From Crocinitomicaceae bacterium (GTDB taxonomy: Bacteria > Bacteroidota > Bacteroidia > Flavobacteriales_D > Crocinitomicaceae), in assembly GCA_016719925.1 (NCBI GenBank), contig JADJYC010000003.1, forward strand, positions 62,001-126,000: a stretch of DNA of 64,000 nucleotides, read 5' to 3'. Below the pieces are notes generated by a model. The model searched no databases, was not told the DNA's origin, and saw nothing but the letters and a program-made list of their open reading frames with translations. Made by a program: the position numbers and the translations under genes. Positions 28,626 through 38,291 of the stretch are shown here, one piece after another (the first letter of the stretch is position 1; every line of letters starts with the position of its first letter).

Positions 28626-29978
28626 ATGTCTTTTTTAAAGAAAATTTTTGGTGGAAATGAGGGTGGTTCTGCTACAGCCCCTTCTGCCAATACTTCAACT
28701 AACCACGGCGTGAAAGAAGTAAAATTCGGCAGATACACCGACTGCAACAAAAACAAAAAACAAATTGACTACTGGAACAGTTCCGTAGCAAAATTCAAGG
28801 AAAAAAATTATCTGGAATCTTTTGAAGCTTTTCTGAATTATATCCGTGATGAATCTGCTGACAATGTAAAAATTAAAAAAGGTTCTGACGGAATTGATTT
28901 TGAATTAATACAGGGATCAAAAGTTGTTCGCGGAAAAGCTACTGCAGAAAAATTCTGGGCTGAATCTCCGATCATACAAATGGACAGTCCAAGCATTCCG
29001 GTAATGAGAAAACTGATGTCTATCAATTACAGTTTATTATACTCAAAATTTGCTTTGAAAGACAATGTGCTGGTGATGAAATTCAGTTCAAACGCCATTG
29101 ATGCATCACCAAATAAACTTTATGCAGCATTAAAGGAGCTTGCTAAAAAAGCTGATCAGCAAGATGATCTTCTTGCCGCAGAATTTGCTTCATTAAAATC
29201 CATTGATACAGACCAGACCATTCAACTTTCAGAACAGGAAAAAGAAATCAAATACAATGAACTGCTTAAGCTGATTAATGATACCAAAGCGGAGATTGTA
29301 AAACTGGATGCAAATTTTATGCACGGAGGTATTGCCTTTATGCTTCTTAATCTTTCTTATAAAATTGATTATCTGATTTCCCCTCAGGGTCAATTGACAG
29401 ATTCACTGGAGAAAATTCAGCAGATGTTTTTTGCAAATGACGGTTTATCACCCGTTGAAAAAAATAAAAATATCATGAATGAATTTGACAAAATTGCAGG
29501 ATGGCCGAAAGAAAAAGTGATAGCCGGATTGTATAATGTTAAATGCACGTTCGCAATTGCAAATCCTGCTGCTCACAAAACAGTGATGGATATGATGTTT
29601 AATGAGCGGACCAAAGTTGAATGGTACAGAAATAACAATTACCCGGTAATTGTTGAATCGATTTACAGTTACATGATTTCATACGCGTTTTTTAATTACG
29701 GAATGGTTTATCCAGCATCAGATATTCTGAATATTGCCATGCACGTATTGAATAATGAATACTATGAAAAATTTGGTGCAGCGCCAAAACTGGTTGATGC
29801 AGGCAGAGTAATGAACGTAAATAATATTAAAAGTGAAATTAACCGTATTGTGAAAAGATGTAATGCAGAATATCCGCATGTGAAACTGGATCCGAATGTT
29901 CTCAACTATACATCTATCACAAACTTTATTGACTCATTGATTGTAGAACTGGATAAAATTAACCTGACAAAAAATTAA
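28626..29978 (+). CDS. Unknown cytoplasmic protein with YbjN/T3SS-chaperone-like module
   Basis: 450 residues, no signal peptide and no TM. After a flexible Gly/Ser/Thr N-terminus, residues of about 48-195 read like a YbjN or type III secretion chaperone fold. Its core is PVMRKLMSINYSLLYSKFAL, then DNVLVMKFSSNAIDASPNKLYAALKELAKKADQQDDLL. The rest (about 200-450) is helical and unlike anything I recognise. The gene has a good GGAG ribosome site. It ends 3 bases before the protease gene, whose C-terminus carries the same kind of module (ENYTLESLTFSVDRQNIVLGT ... ILDDLFSKADHYDHLL). The two proteins may therefore pair through it. Family and function unknown. Confidence 0.65.
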   Translation: MSFLKKIFGGNEGGSATAPSANTSTNHGVKEVKFGRYTDCNKNKKQIDYWNSSVAKFKEKNYLESFEAFLNYIRDESADNVKIKKGSDGIDFELIQGSKVVRGKATAEKFWAESPIIQMDSPSIPVMRKLMSINYSLLYSKFALKDNVLVMKFSSNAIDASPNKLYAALKELAKKADQQDDLLAAEFASLKSIDTDQTIQLSEQEKEIKYNELLKLINDTKAEIVKLDANFMHGGIAFMLLNLSYKIDYLISPQGQLTDSLEKIQQMFFANDGLSPVEKNKNIMNEFDKIAGWPKEKVIAGLYNVKCTFAIANPAAHKTVMDMMFNERTKVEWYRNNNYPVIVESIYSYMISYAFFNYGMVYPASDILNIAMHVLNNEYYEKFGAAPKLVDAGRVMNVNNIKSEINRIVKRCNAEYPHVKLDPNVLNYTSITNFIDSLIVELDKINLTKN

Positions 29979-29981
29979 ACC

Positions 29982-31067
29982 ATGAAAGATATTATTAATA
30001 ATTACCAGGACATCATTGTACAGATTCATACACCTGGCGGATCCGGAAGCGGATTTATAGTAAAAGACAAAAACCTGATTGTAACAAACCGACATGTCAT
30101 TTTTGGAAATGAGCGCGTTGTTATTCGCGGTGAAAAATTTACCAAAACAATGGCTGAAGTTATTTATACTGATCCGCTGAATGACATCGCTTTTCTGAGA
30201 ATTCCGGATGGATATGAGCAATCCGGACATGTCCGGATTTCAGATCAGAAAGTTGCCGCGGGAGAAAAAATAATTGCAATCGGGCATCCGCTAGGATTAA
30301 GATTTACCGCAACGCAGGGAATTGTTTCAAAAGCTGAGCGCAAGTTCAATAACGTAGATTACATTCAGGTGGATGCAGCAATTAATCCGGGAAACAGCGG
30401 CGGGCCATTAATCAATGAAGCAGGAGAAGTAGTTGGTGTAAACACCTTTATTTTTCGTGACGGTGAAAGTCTGGGCTTTGCATTACCATCTGTTACACTT
30501 AATGAAATTCTGAGAGAGTATTCAGAAAAAGCGAATAATGAACGTGCATCAAAATGTCCTTCCTGTACAAACTTGTTGACTAAATCGAGCTTACAGGATG
30601 GTTATTGCCCGCATTGCGGAAATCAGTTTGATGTGAAAGAATTCGAATCTGTTCCGTATCAGCCGGAAGGAGTTTCTGCGACCATTGAAAATATTCTCAA
30701 AGGAATTGGCAAAAATGTAGAACTTTCAAGAGTAGGAAAAGTTGGCTGGGATGTAGAAAGCGGAAGTGCACTGATCAAAGTTTCCTACAATACCAACAAC
30801 CGTTTTGTTTATTGTGATGCTACGCTTGGATCATTGCCAAAAGAAAATATCGGTAAACTGTATGAATTTATGCTGCGTGAAAATTATACGCTGGAGTCTC
30901 TCACTTTTTCGGTTGACAGACAGAATATAGTTTTGGGTACAATTATCTATAGTGAAGATTTGAATGAATCAACCGGCAAAACAATTCTGGATGACCTTTT
31001 CAGTAAAGCTGATCATTACGATCATTTGCTTCATGAACAATACGGAATGGAATTAGCAGAAATATAA
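29982..31067 (+). CDS. Cytoplasmic HtrA-like serine protease with zinc ribbon and chaperone-like tail
   Basis: 361 residues. Residues 1-180 form a trypsin-like (S1C) protease with an intact triad: His38 in TNRHV, Asp68 in NDIAF and Ser139 in GNSGG. There is no signal peptide, TM or PDZ domain, unlike DegP/HtrA. Residues 192-212 form a four-cysteine zinc ribbon (CPSC ... CPHC). Residues of about 232-355 form a YbjN/T3SS-chaperone-like domain similar to that in the gene 3 bases upstream. This combination suggests a cytoplasmic regulated protease whose substrate or partner is bound by the tail. A strong terminator follows at 31085-31116, closing a two-gene operon. The role is unknown. Confidence 0.8.
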   Translation: MKDIINNYQDIIVQIHTPGGSGSGFIVKDKNLIVTNRHVIFGNERVVIRGEKFTKTMAEVIYTDPLNDIAFLRIPDGYEQSGHVRISDQKVAAGEKIIAIGHPLGLRFTATQGIVSKAERKFNNVDYIQVDAAINPGNSGGPLINEAGEVVGVNTFIFRDGESLGFALPSVTLNEILREYSEKANNERASKCPSCTNLLTKSSLQDGYCPHCGNQFDVKEFESVPYQPEGVSATIENILKGIGKNVELSRVGKVGWDVESGSALIKVSYNTNNRFVYCDATLGSLPKENIGKLYEFMLRENYTLESLTFSVDRQNIVLGTIIYSEDLNESTGKTILDDLFSKADHYDHLLHEQYGMELAEI

Positions 31068-31084
31068 AATTCAATTCAAAAAGG

Positions 31085-31116
31085 AAAAGGAGATCAGATG
31101 ATCTCCTTTTTTTGTT
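31085..31116. terminator. Bidirectional terminator with near-perfect stem
   Basis: AAAAGGAGATCA and TGATCTCCTTTT are exact reverse complements, followed by more T. The hairpin ends the protease operon and overlaps the 3' end of the convergent sdpI-like gene (stop at 31094). Confidence 0.85.
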
Positions 31117-31753
31117 TTCTGAAAATTGTATACGAGTACACAACTCCAATTAATGATCCTACCACCAACACTATAACCGGAGGAAAAGGTGCCAGATTTT
31201 CAGGCATTAAAAACAAAACCGGTACACTTAATAATCCGCCGTAAAACAAAATTCTGCCGCTGAGTAAATGAGTTCTTTTCCAGTTATCTTCACTGTTTAA
31301 TGTCCATGGGGTTCTGAACCCAATAAAATAATTTGGTTTGACAGCCTGAATGTAGTTCCCCAGAAAAATACAAATCATACAAAAGAAAATTCCCAAAGCA
31401 AAAATCCCTTTTAACGCACTGCCGGTTGTCATATAAATCATCAGAACACTTAATCCAGCCAAAAGCAATGTCATTCCGATTCTGATCCGGTTATAAATTT
31501 TTGGTTGTTTTTCTGCAAGTTTTTTTGGATCAATCAGCGGAATAAGCAAAAACAATAAATACCCGATTCCGTTCAGTGCTAGCAGCATCCACACCAGATT
31601 TGATTTAGAACTGAATCCATCTGCCTCTCCGTCAATATTAAAATGTGTAGGTACCGTTTCAGGCATAGAATCATACATCATAAACAAATAAACAAAAGGC
31701 GTTAAGTGCGCCATTACAAATGCAATCTCATTCAATAATTTAAAATTTTTCAT
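31094..31753 (-). CDS. SdpI-family membrane protein (DUF1648)
   Basis: 219 residues with six or so TM helices. The N-terminal DUF1648 signature is MPETVPTHFNIDGEADGFSSK, and the C-terminal SdpI domain has PNYFIGFRTPWTLNSEDNWKRTH. In Bacillus, SdpI gives immunity to the SdpC toxin and sequesters the repressor SdpR. Here the sdpR-like gene lies 4 bases upstream in the same operon, but no SdpC-like toxin is present. It is therefore more likely a stress or envelope-sensing pair than a killing system. Confidence 0.85.
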   Translation of the reverse strand: MKNFKLLNEIAFVMAHLTPFVYLFMMYDSMPETVPTHFNIDGEADGFSSKSNLVWMLLALNGIGYLLFLLIPLIDPKKLAEKQPKIYNRIRIGMTLLLAGLSVLMIYMTTGSALKGIFALGIFFCMICIFLGNYIQAVKPNYFIGFRTPWTLNSEDNWKRTHLLSGRILFYGGLLSVPVLFLMPENLAPFPPVIVLVVGSLIGVVYSYTIFRKQKKEII

Positions 31754-31757
31754 ACGT

Positions 31758-32012
31758 CTATTTTTTCATTTTTAAAACCCATTTCACCAAATCATCAATT
31801 GCTGTGGTATTGATACTGTATACAACAAACTGTCCCTTTTTTTCTATTGTTACAAGATCAGCCTGTTTCAATAAATCAAGATGATGTGAGATACTTGGTT
31901 TGGTCATATCAAAATGATCAGCAATCTCACCTGCGGTTAAATCCTGCTTGCGCAAAAGTTCAAGAATTTTACGGCGGGTATCATCATTGAGTGCTTTGAA
32001 TAATCGGTTCAT
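31758..32012 (-). CDS. ArsR/SdpR-family repressor
   Basis: An 84-residue winged-helix regulator: RRKILELLRKQDLTAGEIADHF, then recognition helix TKPSISHHLDLLKQADLV and wing KKGQFVVYS. There is no metal-binding ELCV motif, so it fits the SdpR subgroup, which is controlled by membrane sequestration through SdpI rather than by metals. It starts the operon with sdpI 4 bases downstream. A perfect 7-bp palindrome lies 11 bases upstream of its start, the likely operator for autorepression. Confidence 0.9.
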   Translation of the reverse strand: MNRLFKALNDDTRRKILELLRKQDLTAGEIADHFDMTKPSISHHLDLLKQADLVTIEKKGQFVVYSINTTAIDDLVKWVLKMKK

Positions 32013-32022
32013 TTATTTAATT

Positions 32023-32042
32023 ATTTAGACAAATATCTAAAT
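32023..32042. promoter_or_regulatory. Putative operator of the sdpR-sdpI-like operon
   Basis: ATTTAGA-CAAATA-TCTAAAT is a perfect inverted repeat with 7-bp arms and a 6-bp spacer, 11 bases before the repressor start codon. Its size suits a dimeric winged-helix repressor. Confidence 0.5.
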
Positions 32043-32079
32043 ATCTAATTATAAAACCAAATTTTTTTTGAGATTTTTT

Positions 32080-32561
32080 TTAAAGTGACTTCTGCCAATA
32101 CCCTACATCACACCACTGACCAAACTTAAACCCAACCTGCTTGAAGTGTGCCGCCTTTTCAAAACCCATCCGTTCATGCATTTTAACACTGGTATCATTT
32201 GGCAATGTAATTACACCAATCAGCTGTTTGCATCCCTGAGTTTTCAGTAATGAAAAAGTTCATTATAAAGTTTTGTTCCGATTTGTTTTCCAAAATGACC
32301 CTGCTTTACATATACACTGCTCTCTAAAGCAAAGCGGTAAGCAGAACGCTCACGCCACTTATTTCCGTATGCAAATCCCAAAATTTCTCCGTTTTCTTCA
32401 AATACAATAAAGGGATAATTTTCAGAAATTTTTTGAATACGTTCAGCAAACTGTGCTGCACTTAACTCTTCTTCTTCAAATGTGATCAGTGTATTACTCA
32501 CATAATAATTGTACAAGTCAGCAAGTTGTTGCGCATCGTTATCTGTAGCCGGGCGAATCAT
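32080..32561 (-). CDS. GNAT acetyltransferase, phosphinothricin-acetyltransferase-like (frameshifted)
   Basis: An acetyl-CoA-dependent N-acetyltransferase of about 160 residues. The N-terminal frame shows IRPATDNDAQQLADLYNYYV, TFEEEE and the acetyl-CoA loop VYVKQGHFGKQIGTKLY, then stops after NELFHY. The expected remainder (LLKTQGCKQLIGVITLPND ... MHERMGFEKAAHFKQVGFKFGQWCDVGYWQ) is in the next frame down to the stop at 32080. Adding one T to the five-base run at 32253-32257 repairs it. The C-terminal pattern HxxMGF...G.k.g.w.DvgyWQ is characteristic of the Pat/Bar and MddA group, which acetylates phosphinothricin, methionine sulfoximine or similar small amines. Confidence 0.85.
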
Positions 32562-32566
32562 AATTT

Positions 32567-32788
32567 TTCAGGGCAAAGGGCTAAGGACAAAGGACTAAGG
32601 GAATTGGAGAGGACACATAGGAGTTAACGCGCCTGGCTGCGACTTGAATAATGGAATTTAGTACATGACTATTTATAATTTCAAGATGCACAAAAATAAG
32701 TTTTGGTAAATTTATGTTGAGAGCACATTTCACACCCTTTTATAAAGTAAAAACCCTTTGTCCTTAGTCCTCTGTACTTAGCCCTGAA
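32567..32788. repeat. Intergenic inverted word repeat
   Basis: The block at 32567-32601 (GGCTAAGGACAAAGGACTAAGG and neighbours) is matched in inverted orientation at 32753-32788 (CCCTTTGTCCTTAGTCC and neighbours). The arms are imperfect and about 150 bases apart. The stretch between is AT-rich without a gene. It resembles the word-like repeats at the left end of the window in style but not in sequence. Confidence 0.5.
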
Positions 32789-35019
32789 TTACGCTAAAGC
32801 ATCAGCCAGTGCATTATCATATACCGTTCTGAAATCATCCAGAAAACCATACTGATTATCATCCACACAGATTTTTCCTTTGGTAACATGACCAAGTAAT
32901 GTATATGGAGTTTTCTGTTTCATCATAAATTCGATGAACTCATCTTCCTGTGCTTCACTTACACCTACCACTACTCTGCTTTGTGCTTCACCAAAAAGAA
33001 AAGCATCTTCACGTACTTCAGAATCTGTTACAATATCAAAACCCAATTTATTTGGAATAGACATTTCAATCAAGGTTGTAAAAAGACCACCATCAGCACA
33101 ATCATGCGCAGCGTTGATCATTTTTTTGTCAATCAAACCTTTGACGGTTTCCTGCATTGCGAATTCTTTTCAAGATCAAAATATGGAGCAGGTGATGCCG
33201 TAATTCCATGATATGAAACTAAATATTCTGAAGAAGAAATATCATCTTTAGATTCACCCACCAGAAAAATCAAATCCCCTTTAGATTTAAAATCCAGTGA
33301 CATGATTTTTGATTTGTCTTTAATTACTCCAATCATACCAATCGTAGGTGTTGGAAAAACCGGCTCCTCTTTCCCGTCAATTTTTGTCTGGTTATAAAAA
33401 GAAACATTTCCGCCTGTAACCGGTGTCTGAAATTTAAGACATGCTTTGCCCATTCCTTTAATTGCTCCGACAAATTGCCAGTAACATTCAGGATTGTATG
33501 GATTTCCAAAATTCAAACAATTAGTCACTGCACTCGGAACTGCACCGGAGCAAACTAAATTTCTGGCTGCTTCTGAAACGGCAATCTGAGTCCCGATTTC
33601 AGGATCTGCATTTACATATCTTGAATTACAATCCACTGTCATGGCCAATGCTCTGTTGGATCCTTTTAAGTTTACAATTCCTGCATCACTCGGACGATTG
33701 GTAGTCATGGTATTTGTTCCAACCATGGAATCATACTGTTCATAAACCCATCTTTTTGACGCGATGTTTGGATTTTTCATCAGCTTCAAAGCAACTGCTT
33801 TCAAATCATCCGGTTGTTTTACAGAATCAATTTTAAATTTTTTGTATTCGTTGAAATACGCTGGTTCTTTATATTCTCTTTCATAAACCGGAGCACCACC
33901 ACCAAGCACAAGAGAGTGCGCAGGAACAGTTGCAACTTTTTCACCATGCATGTAATAATTGATTGTTCCTCCTTCAGTCACAACACCAATCTGAACAGCA
34001 TGCAAATCCCATTTTTTAAAAATATCCTCTACAATTTTTTCTTTTCCTTTATGAATAACAACCAGCATTCTCTCTTGTGACTCTGACAAAAGAATTTCCC
34101 AGTCTTTCATGTTTTCCTGACGAGTTGGAACTTTGCTCAGGTCAATGTCCATACCTACTCCACCCCCTGCACTCATTTCAGTAGTTGAACAAGTGATTCC
34201 GGCAGCGCCCATATCCTGCATACCAACAATAGCATCCGTTTTAGCAAGCTCTAATGTTGCTTCCAGTAATAGTTTTTCCTGAAACGGATCTCCCACCTGA
34301 ACTGCAGGTAAATCTGCAGCAGATTCTGCAGTCAGATCTTTACTTGCAAATGCTGCACCGGCAATACCGTCTTTACCGGTCGATGAACCAACTATATAAA
34401 CCGGATTTCCGGGTCCTTTTGCTTTTGCAGAAATCATTTTTCCTTCCAGAATTCCGGCAGAAAAAGCATTTACTAAAGGATTTGTATTATAACATTTATC
34501 GAAGAAAACTTCACCACCAACGGTAGGAATTCCAAAAGCATTTCCATAATCACCAATTCCTTTCACTACACCTTTCATCAGCCATTTTGTTCTGGCTTTA
34601 TCGAGTTCACCAAAGCGCAAAGAATTCAACTGCGCCACCGGTCTTGCTCCCATGGTAAAAATATCTCGGTTGATTCCGCCCACACCTGTTGCCGCACCCT
34701 GATACGGTTCCAGAGCACTAGGGTGATTATGCGATTCTATTTTAAACGCACAACCAATTCCGTCACCCACATCCACCAATCCTGCATTTTCTTCACCGGC
34801 TTTTACCAGCATATGCGGTCCGTCTTTTGGCAATGTTTTTAACCATTTGATTGAGTTCTTGTAAGAACAATGTTCTGACCACATCACAGAATAAACAGAG
34901 AGTTCAGTAAAGTTGGGAGTACGCCCTAAAATTTCTTTGATTTTATCAAATTCATCTGCACGTAATCCTAATTCAATGGCTTGTTCTACAGTAGCAAGAG
35001 CAGAAACTTTTGAACTCAT
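32789..35019 (-). CDS. purL: Phosphoribosylformylglycinamidine synthase subunit PurL (frameshifted)
   Basis: The ATP-dependent subunit that converts FGAR to FGAM in purine synthesis, working with PurQ and PurS. The main frame holds the small-type PurL signatures: WSEHCSYKNS, KIESHNHPSALEPYQGAATGVGGI, GMQDMGAAGITCSTTEM, LLSESQERM and NCLNFGNPYNPE. It leaves frame at DLEKNSQ near 33167-33170, where one A in the coding-strand run is missing. The correct continuation (EFAMQETVKGLIDKK ... HDCADGGL ... LFGEAQSRV) runs to 32789. Repaired length is about 743 residues, normal for this form. The gene is essential for de novo purines, so the break is probably a consensus error. Confidence 0.93.
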
Positions 35020-35041
35020 AATGGCTTGTTTAAGTGAAGTG

Positions 35042-35049
35042 CAAAGTTA
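35042..35049 (-). promoter_or_regulatory. Predicted -7 element of purL
   Basis: TAACTTTG on the minus strand, an exact TAnnTTTG match about 23 bases before the purL start. A TTTG lies 16 bases further upstream, somewhat close for a -33 element. Confidence 0.45.
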
Positions 35050-35170
35050 ATGATTCTCCCAAGGACAAAGCATTCAGCCAACATCAGGTTATTTCTATTT
35101 TTCAACAATCTTATCACACTTGAAAACACTTAGAAATCAGCAAAAACGAATTTTTAAATCAGTTAGAAAT

Positions 35171-35178
35171 TAACTTTG
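35171..35178 (+). promoter_or_regulatory. Predicted -7 element of the 35197 gene
   Basis: TAACTTTG, an exact consensus match about 19 bases before the start at 35197. It is divergent from the purL promoter. No clear -33 TTG at the right spacing. Confidence 0.4.
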
Positions 35179-35196
35179 TAACTTGTACTGCTTGAA

Positions 35197-36592
35197 ATGG
35201 CTGGCATTATAGTTTGCATATTACTTTTTCTCTCCGGATTTTTTATTCTGCAGCGGATTGCCCGTAAGCTGGAAATTCAAAAATCCTGGTTGTGGATTGT
35301 CTGGTGTTTTAAATTAGTTTACACCATTTCGTACGTCTATATCTATTCTCATTTTTATGGCCAGACACATTCACTCATTGGTGATTCCTGGCAGGATATT
35401 TTTCTGTTTTAACCGGAGTTCATGAAGAAAATGTTTTTGATTCTGCCAGTCCGCTCTCACAAACTCAAATCTGGGATTATGGTGACAATGGTGACTGGAT
35501 GAATGACAACCGGCTGATCATCCGCATCAATTCTGTGATTCACTTTATTGCCTTTGAAAACACCTTCGTCAGTGCGCTGTTTTTTTCATTCTTAAGTCTG
35601 ATTGGTCTGATCTGGATTTTTGCAGCTTTCAGAAATTACATCAAAGCCGATAAAATATTTTTCTACTCATTATGTCTTTTACCATCTGTTGGATTTTTCG
35701 GAAGTGCACTGACCAAAGAAGCTTTGTTAATTTTTGGTATTGGCATGTTTCTTTATTCCCTGAAAAATATACGCAAAAAAAAAACGGTGGTTTTTCTGAT
35801 GCTTGCAATTTCAATGCTGATTCTGCTCTTCAATAAACCTTACGCCGGACTTATCATTATTGGACTCTCTCCGGTTCTGTTGCTGTCGTATATTAAACTG
35901 AATCGCTATCTGATTTTAAGTATCATATCCGGCGGAATCGTCTTTTTTTTTTTGCTGCTTTCTTACGCTCCTGAAAAAATAAATCTGGTACAAAAAATTT
36001 CATCCCGGCAAAAGGATATGATCAATCTTGCAAAAGGCGGCGTGTTCTTTGTAACCGATTCTTCTTTTTGTCAATTCAATTACAGGTATTTTGAAAATTT
36101 TGATACTATAGGACCTGCAAAAATAAAAGTGCTGAAATCAACCGAAGGTGAATACAAATTATTTGGTCAGGAAGAATTTCACCCGTTCACTATTCCTTCA
36201 TCAGACTCACTTTATGATGTTTATTTTATTGTAGCTCCTTCAACCAGTTATTTTGAAAGTACACCAATCAATTATGAAGGAATCAATCTGATAAAAACAA
36301 TTCCAGAGGTACTTGTTAATACACTGATAAGACCGCATCCCTGGGACTCAGGAAGCGTACTTAAATATTTCTCCACTGTACAAAACTGGTGTATTATTCT
36401 GTTCGCCGTTTTTGTCTTTTTTAAACGGAGAAAAATAGAAGCGGATTATTTTTTCTGGTTTTATTTCCTGTTGATTTCTGCTGTTCTGATTCTGCTTTTA
36501 ATTGGCTGGACTACGCCGGTATTTGGAGCAATTGCCCGTTATAAAATACCTGCAGATATTTTTCTGATCACCTGTTTGTTTATGTTGTTTAA
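35197..36592 (+). CDS. Polytopic membrane protein, polysaccharide-polymerase-like (frameshifted)
   Basis: About 465 residues with roughly ten TM helices. The first 71 residues (MAGIIVCILLFLSGFFILQ...) end at a stop in the run TTTTT at 35399-35403. One extra T restores continuous reading (DIFSVLTGVHEENVFD...) into the long downstream frame. The segment LPSVGFFGSALTKEALLIFGIGMFLY resembles the LPSxxFWxSGxxKExL pattern of oligosaccharide repeat-unit polymerases and related integral proteins. The 3' end is open into the amidohydrolase; one more T in TTT at 36588-36590 would make TTT TAA and end the protein there. I therefore treat the two as separate genes. Confidence 0.6.
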
Positions 36593-36605
36593 TCCGGTAA
36601 AATCA

Positions 36606-38243
36606 ATGAAAAATAATTTTAAACTTCTTGCATCCGTATTGATTCTTAATTCCTGTTACCAGGGAAAAGATGCTGATTTGATTGTACACAATGCTACTAT
36701 TTATTCTTGCGATGAGAATTTTACAACATATGAAGCAATGGCCATTAAAGACGGAAAAATACTTGAACTGGGACCAGAGCGGGAAATTCTCAACGGCTAT
36801 GATTGTGATAATATAATTGATGCTCAGATGAAACCGGTTTATCCGGGATTTCATGACGCGCATTGTCACTTCTGGGCGTACGCTGAAACATTTTGTGAAG
36901 CAGATCTTACGCATTCAAAATCATTTGATGAAGTAATTTCCAGATTAGTTGAATTTGACAAATCCAGAAAAACTACCTGGATAACAGGCAGAGGGTGGGA
37001 TCAGACCTTGTGGCCGGGTGAGCAATTCCCAACAAAAGATACACTGGATATTTTATTTCCGGATGTGCCTGTTTTAATCAGAAGGGTTGATGGCCATGCG
37101 GCACTTGCCAACACCAAAGCACTGGAAATAGCAGGTATTAATTCAGACACCTTTATTGCAGGCGGTGAAATAAAAAAAGATTCACTCGGAAATTTAACAG
37201 GAGTTTTATTAGACAATGCATTCGATGCCGTTGCAAAATTTGTTCCTGAACTGGATCCTGAAACACGTCTACATTATCTGAAAGATGCAGAATATAAATT
37301 GTTTGAACAAGGCTTAACTTCTATTCATGATGCAGGCGTGATCAGCTCAGATCGTGATTTATTTATCGACTGGTATGAAAAAGGAGAACTGACCATTAAA
37401 AATTATTGCATGCTGGTTCCGTCACAGGACAATCTGAAATTTGCATCAGAAAATGGTGTTTTCAAATCCGGTAATCTGTTAATCCGTTCTTTTAAAATTG
37501 TTTCAGACGGAGCGATGGGTTCACGCGGTGCATGCCTGATTGAACCCTATTCAGATGATCCGCATAATCATGGATTAATGCTTGTTCCATTTGAAGAACT
37601 GGAAGACATTTTATCTTTTGCCGTTGAAGCCGGATATCAGGTAAACACGCATGCAATTGGAGATTCTGCAAACAGAGTGATGCTGAAATTATATGCAGAC
37701 AATGTACAGAATATTCCGGATCACCGCTGGAGAATAGAACATGCCCAATTAATTTCTCCGGAAGATTTTCATTTTTTTAAATCCATTCAGATTATTCCGT
37801 CAGTACAACCAACACATTGTACTTCAGATATGCGTTGGGCTGAAGAGCGCGTTGGACCGGAGAGAATTGTGAATGCGTACGCCTGGAAAAAACTTTTACT
37901 GCAAAGAGGCATGCTCGCTTTAGGAACTGATTTTCCTATTGAAAACATTTCTGCATTAGAAACTTTTTATGCTGCCATTACAAGACAGGATAAAGAAGGA
38001 AATCCTTCAGGCGGATTTTACGCAGATCAGGTTTTGACCCGCGAAGAAGCATTGTATGGTATGACACGCTGGGCTGCTTATGCATCCTTTGAAGAAAACA
38101 CAAAAGGATCTCTGGAACCAGGTAAAGCAGCTGATTTTGTGATACTCGACAAAGACATAATGCAAATTCCTGCAAATGAAATTCTGAAAACGTTTGTGGA
38201 GAAAACTTTTGTTAACGGGGTGGAAGTTTTTTCAGTGGATTAA
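36606..38243 (+). CDS. YtcJ-like amidohydrolase lipoprotein
   Basis: 545 residues from the ATG at 36606, which opens a lipoprotein signal (MKNNFKLLASVLILNSC). The body is an amidohydrolase_3 (PF07969) TIM barrel with metal ligands in PGFHDAHCHFW (HxH), VNTHAIGDSANR, RIEHAQ and ALGTDFPIE. The glycine loop is DGAMGSRGA, and the composite beta-sandwich ends with GKAADFVILDKD. Such enzymes hydrolyse amide or imide bonds of unknown substrates. As sequenced, the frame is continuous with the upstream membrane protein. The well-formed lipobox makes a separate start much more likely. Confidence 0.85.
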   Translation: MKNNFKLLASVLILNSCYQGKDADLIVHNATIYSCDENFTTYEAMAIKDGKILELGPEREILNGYDCDNIIDAQMKPVYPGFHDAHCHFWAYAETFCEADLTHSKSFDEVISRLVEFDKSRKTTWITGRGWDQTLWPGEQFPTKDTLDILFPDVPVLIRRVDGHAALANTKALEIAGINSDTFIAGGEIKKDSLGNLTGVLLDNAFDAVAKFVPELDPETRLHYLKDAEYKLFEQGLTSIHDAGVISSDRDLFIDWYEKGELTIKNYCMLVPSQDNLKFASENGVFKSGNLLIRSFKIVSDGAMGSRGACLIEPYSDDPHNHGLMLVPFEELEDILSFAVEAGYQVNTHAIGDSANRVMLKLYADNVQNIPDHRWRIEHAQLISPEDFHFFKSIQIIPSVQPTHCTSDMRWAEERVGPERIVNAYAWKKLLLQRGMLALGTDFPIENISALETFYAAITRQDKEGNPSGGFYADQVLTREEALYGMTRWAAYASFEENTKGSLEPGKAADFVILDKDIMQIPANEILKTFVEKTFVNGVEVFSVD

Positions 38244-38291
38244 ACCTTTAATTAGTAAAAAAGTCTAATCTTTAAACTATAGCCCCTTATT

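Noticed and set aside
31094..32012. sdpI-sdpR pair as a toxin-immunity (cannibalism) system
   Set aside because: No SdpC-like toxin or SdpAB export genes flank the pair.
35499..38243. The 914-codon frame as a genuine polymerase-amidohydrolase fusion
   Set aside because: An internal lipobox start and a one-base homopolymer change that creates a stop make two genes more likely.
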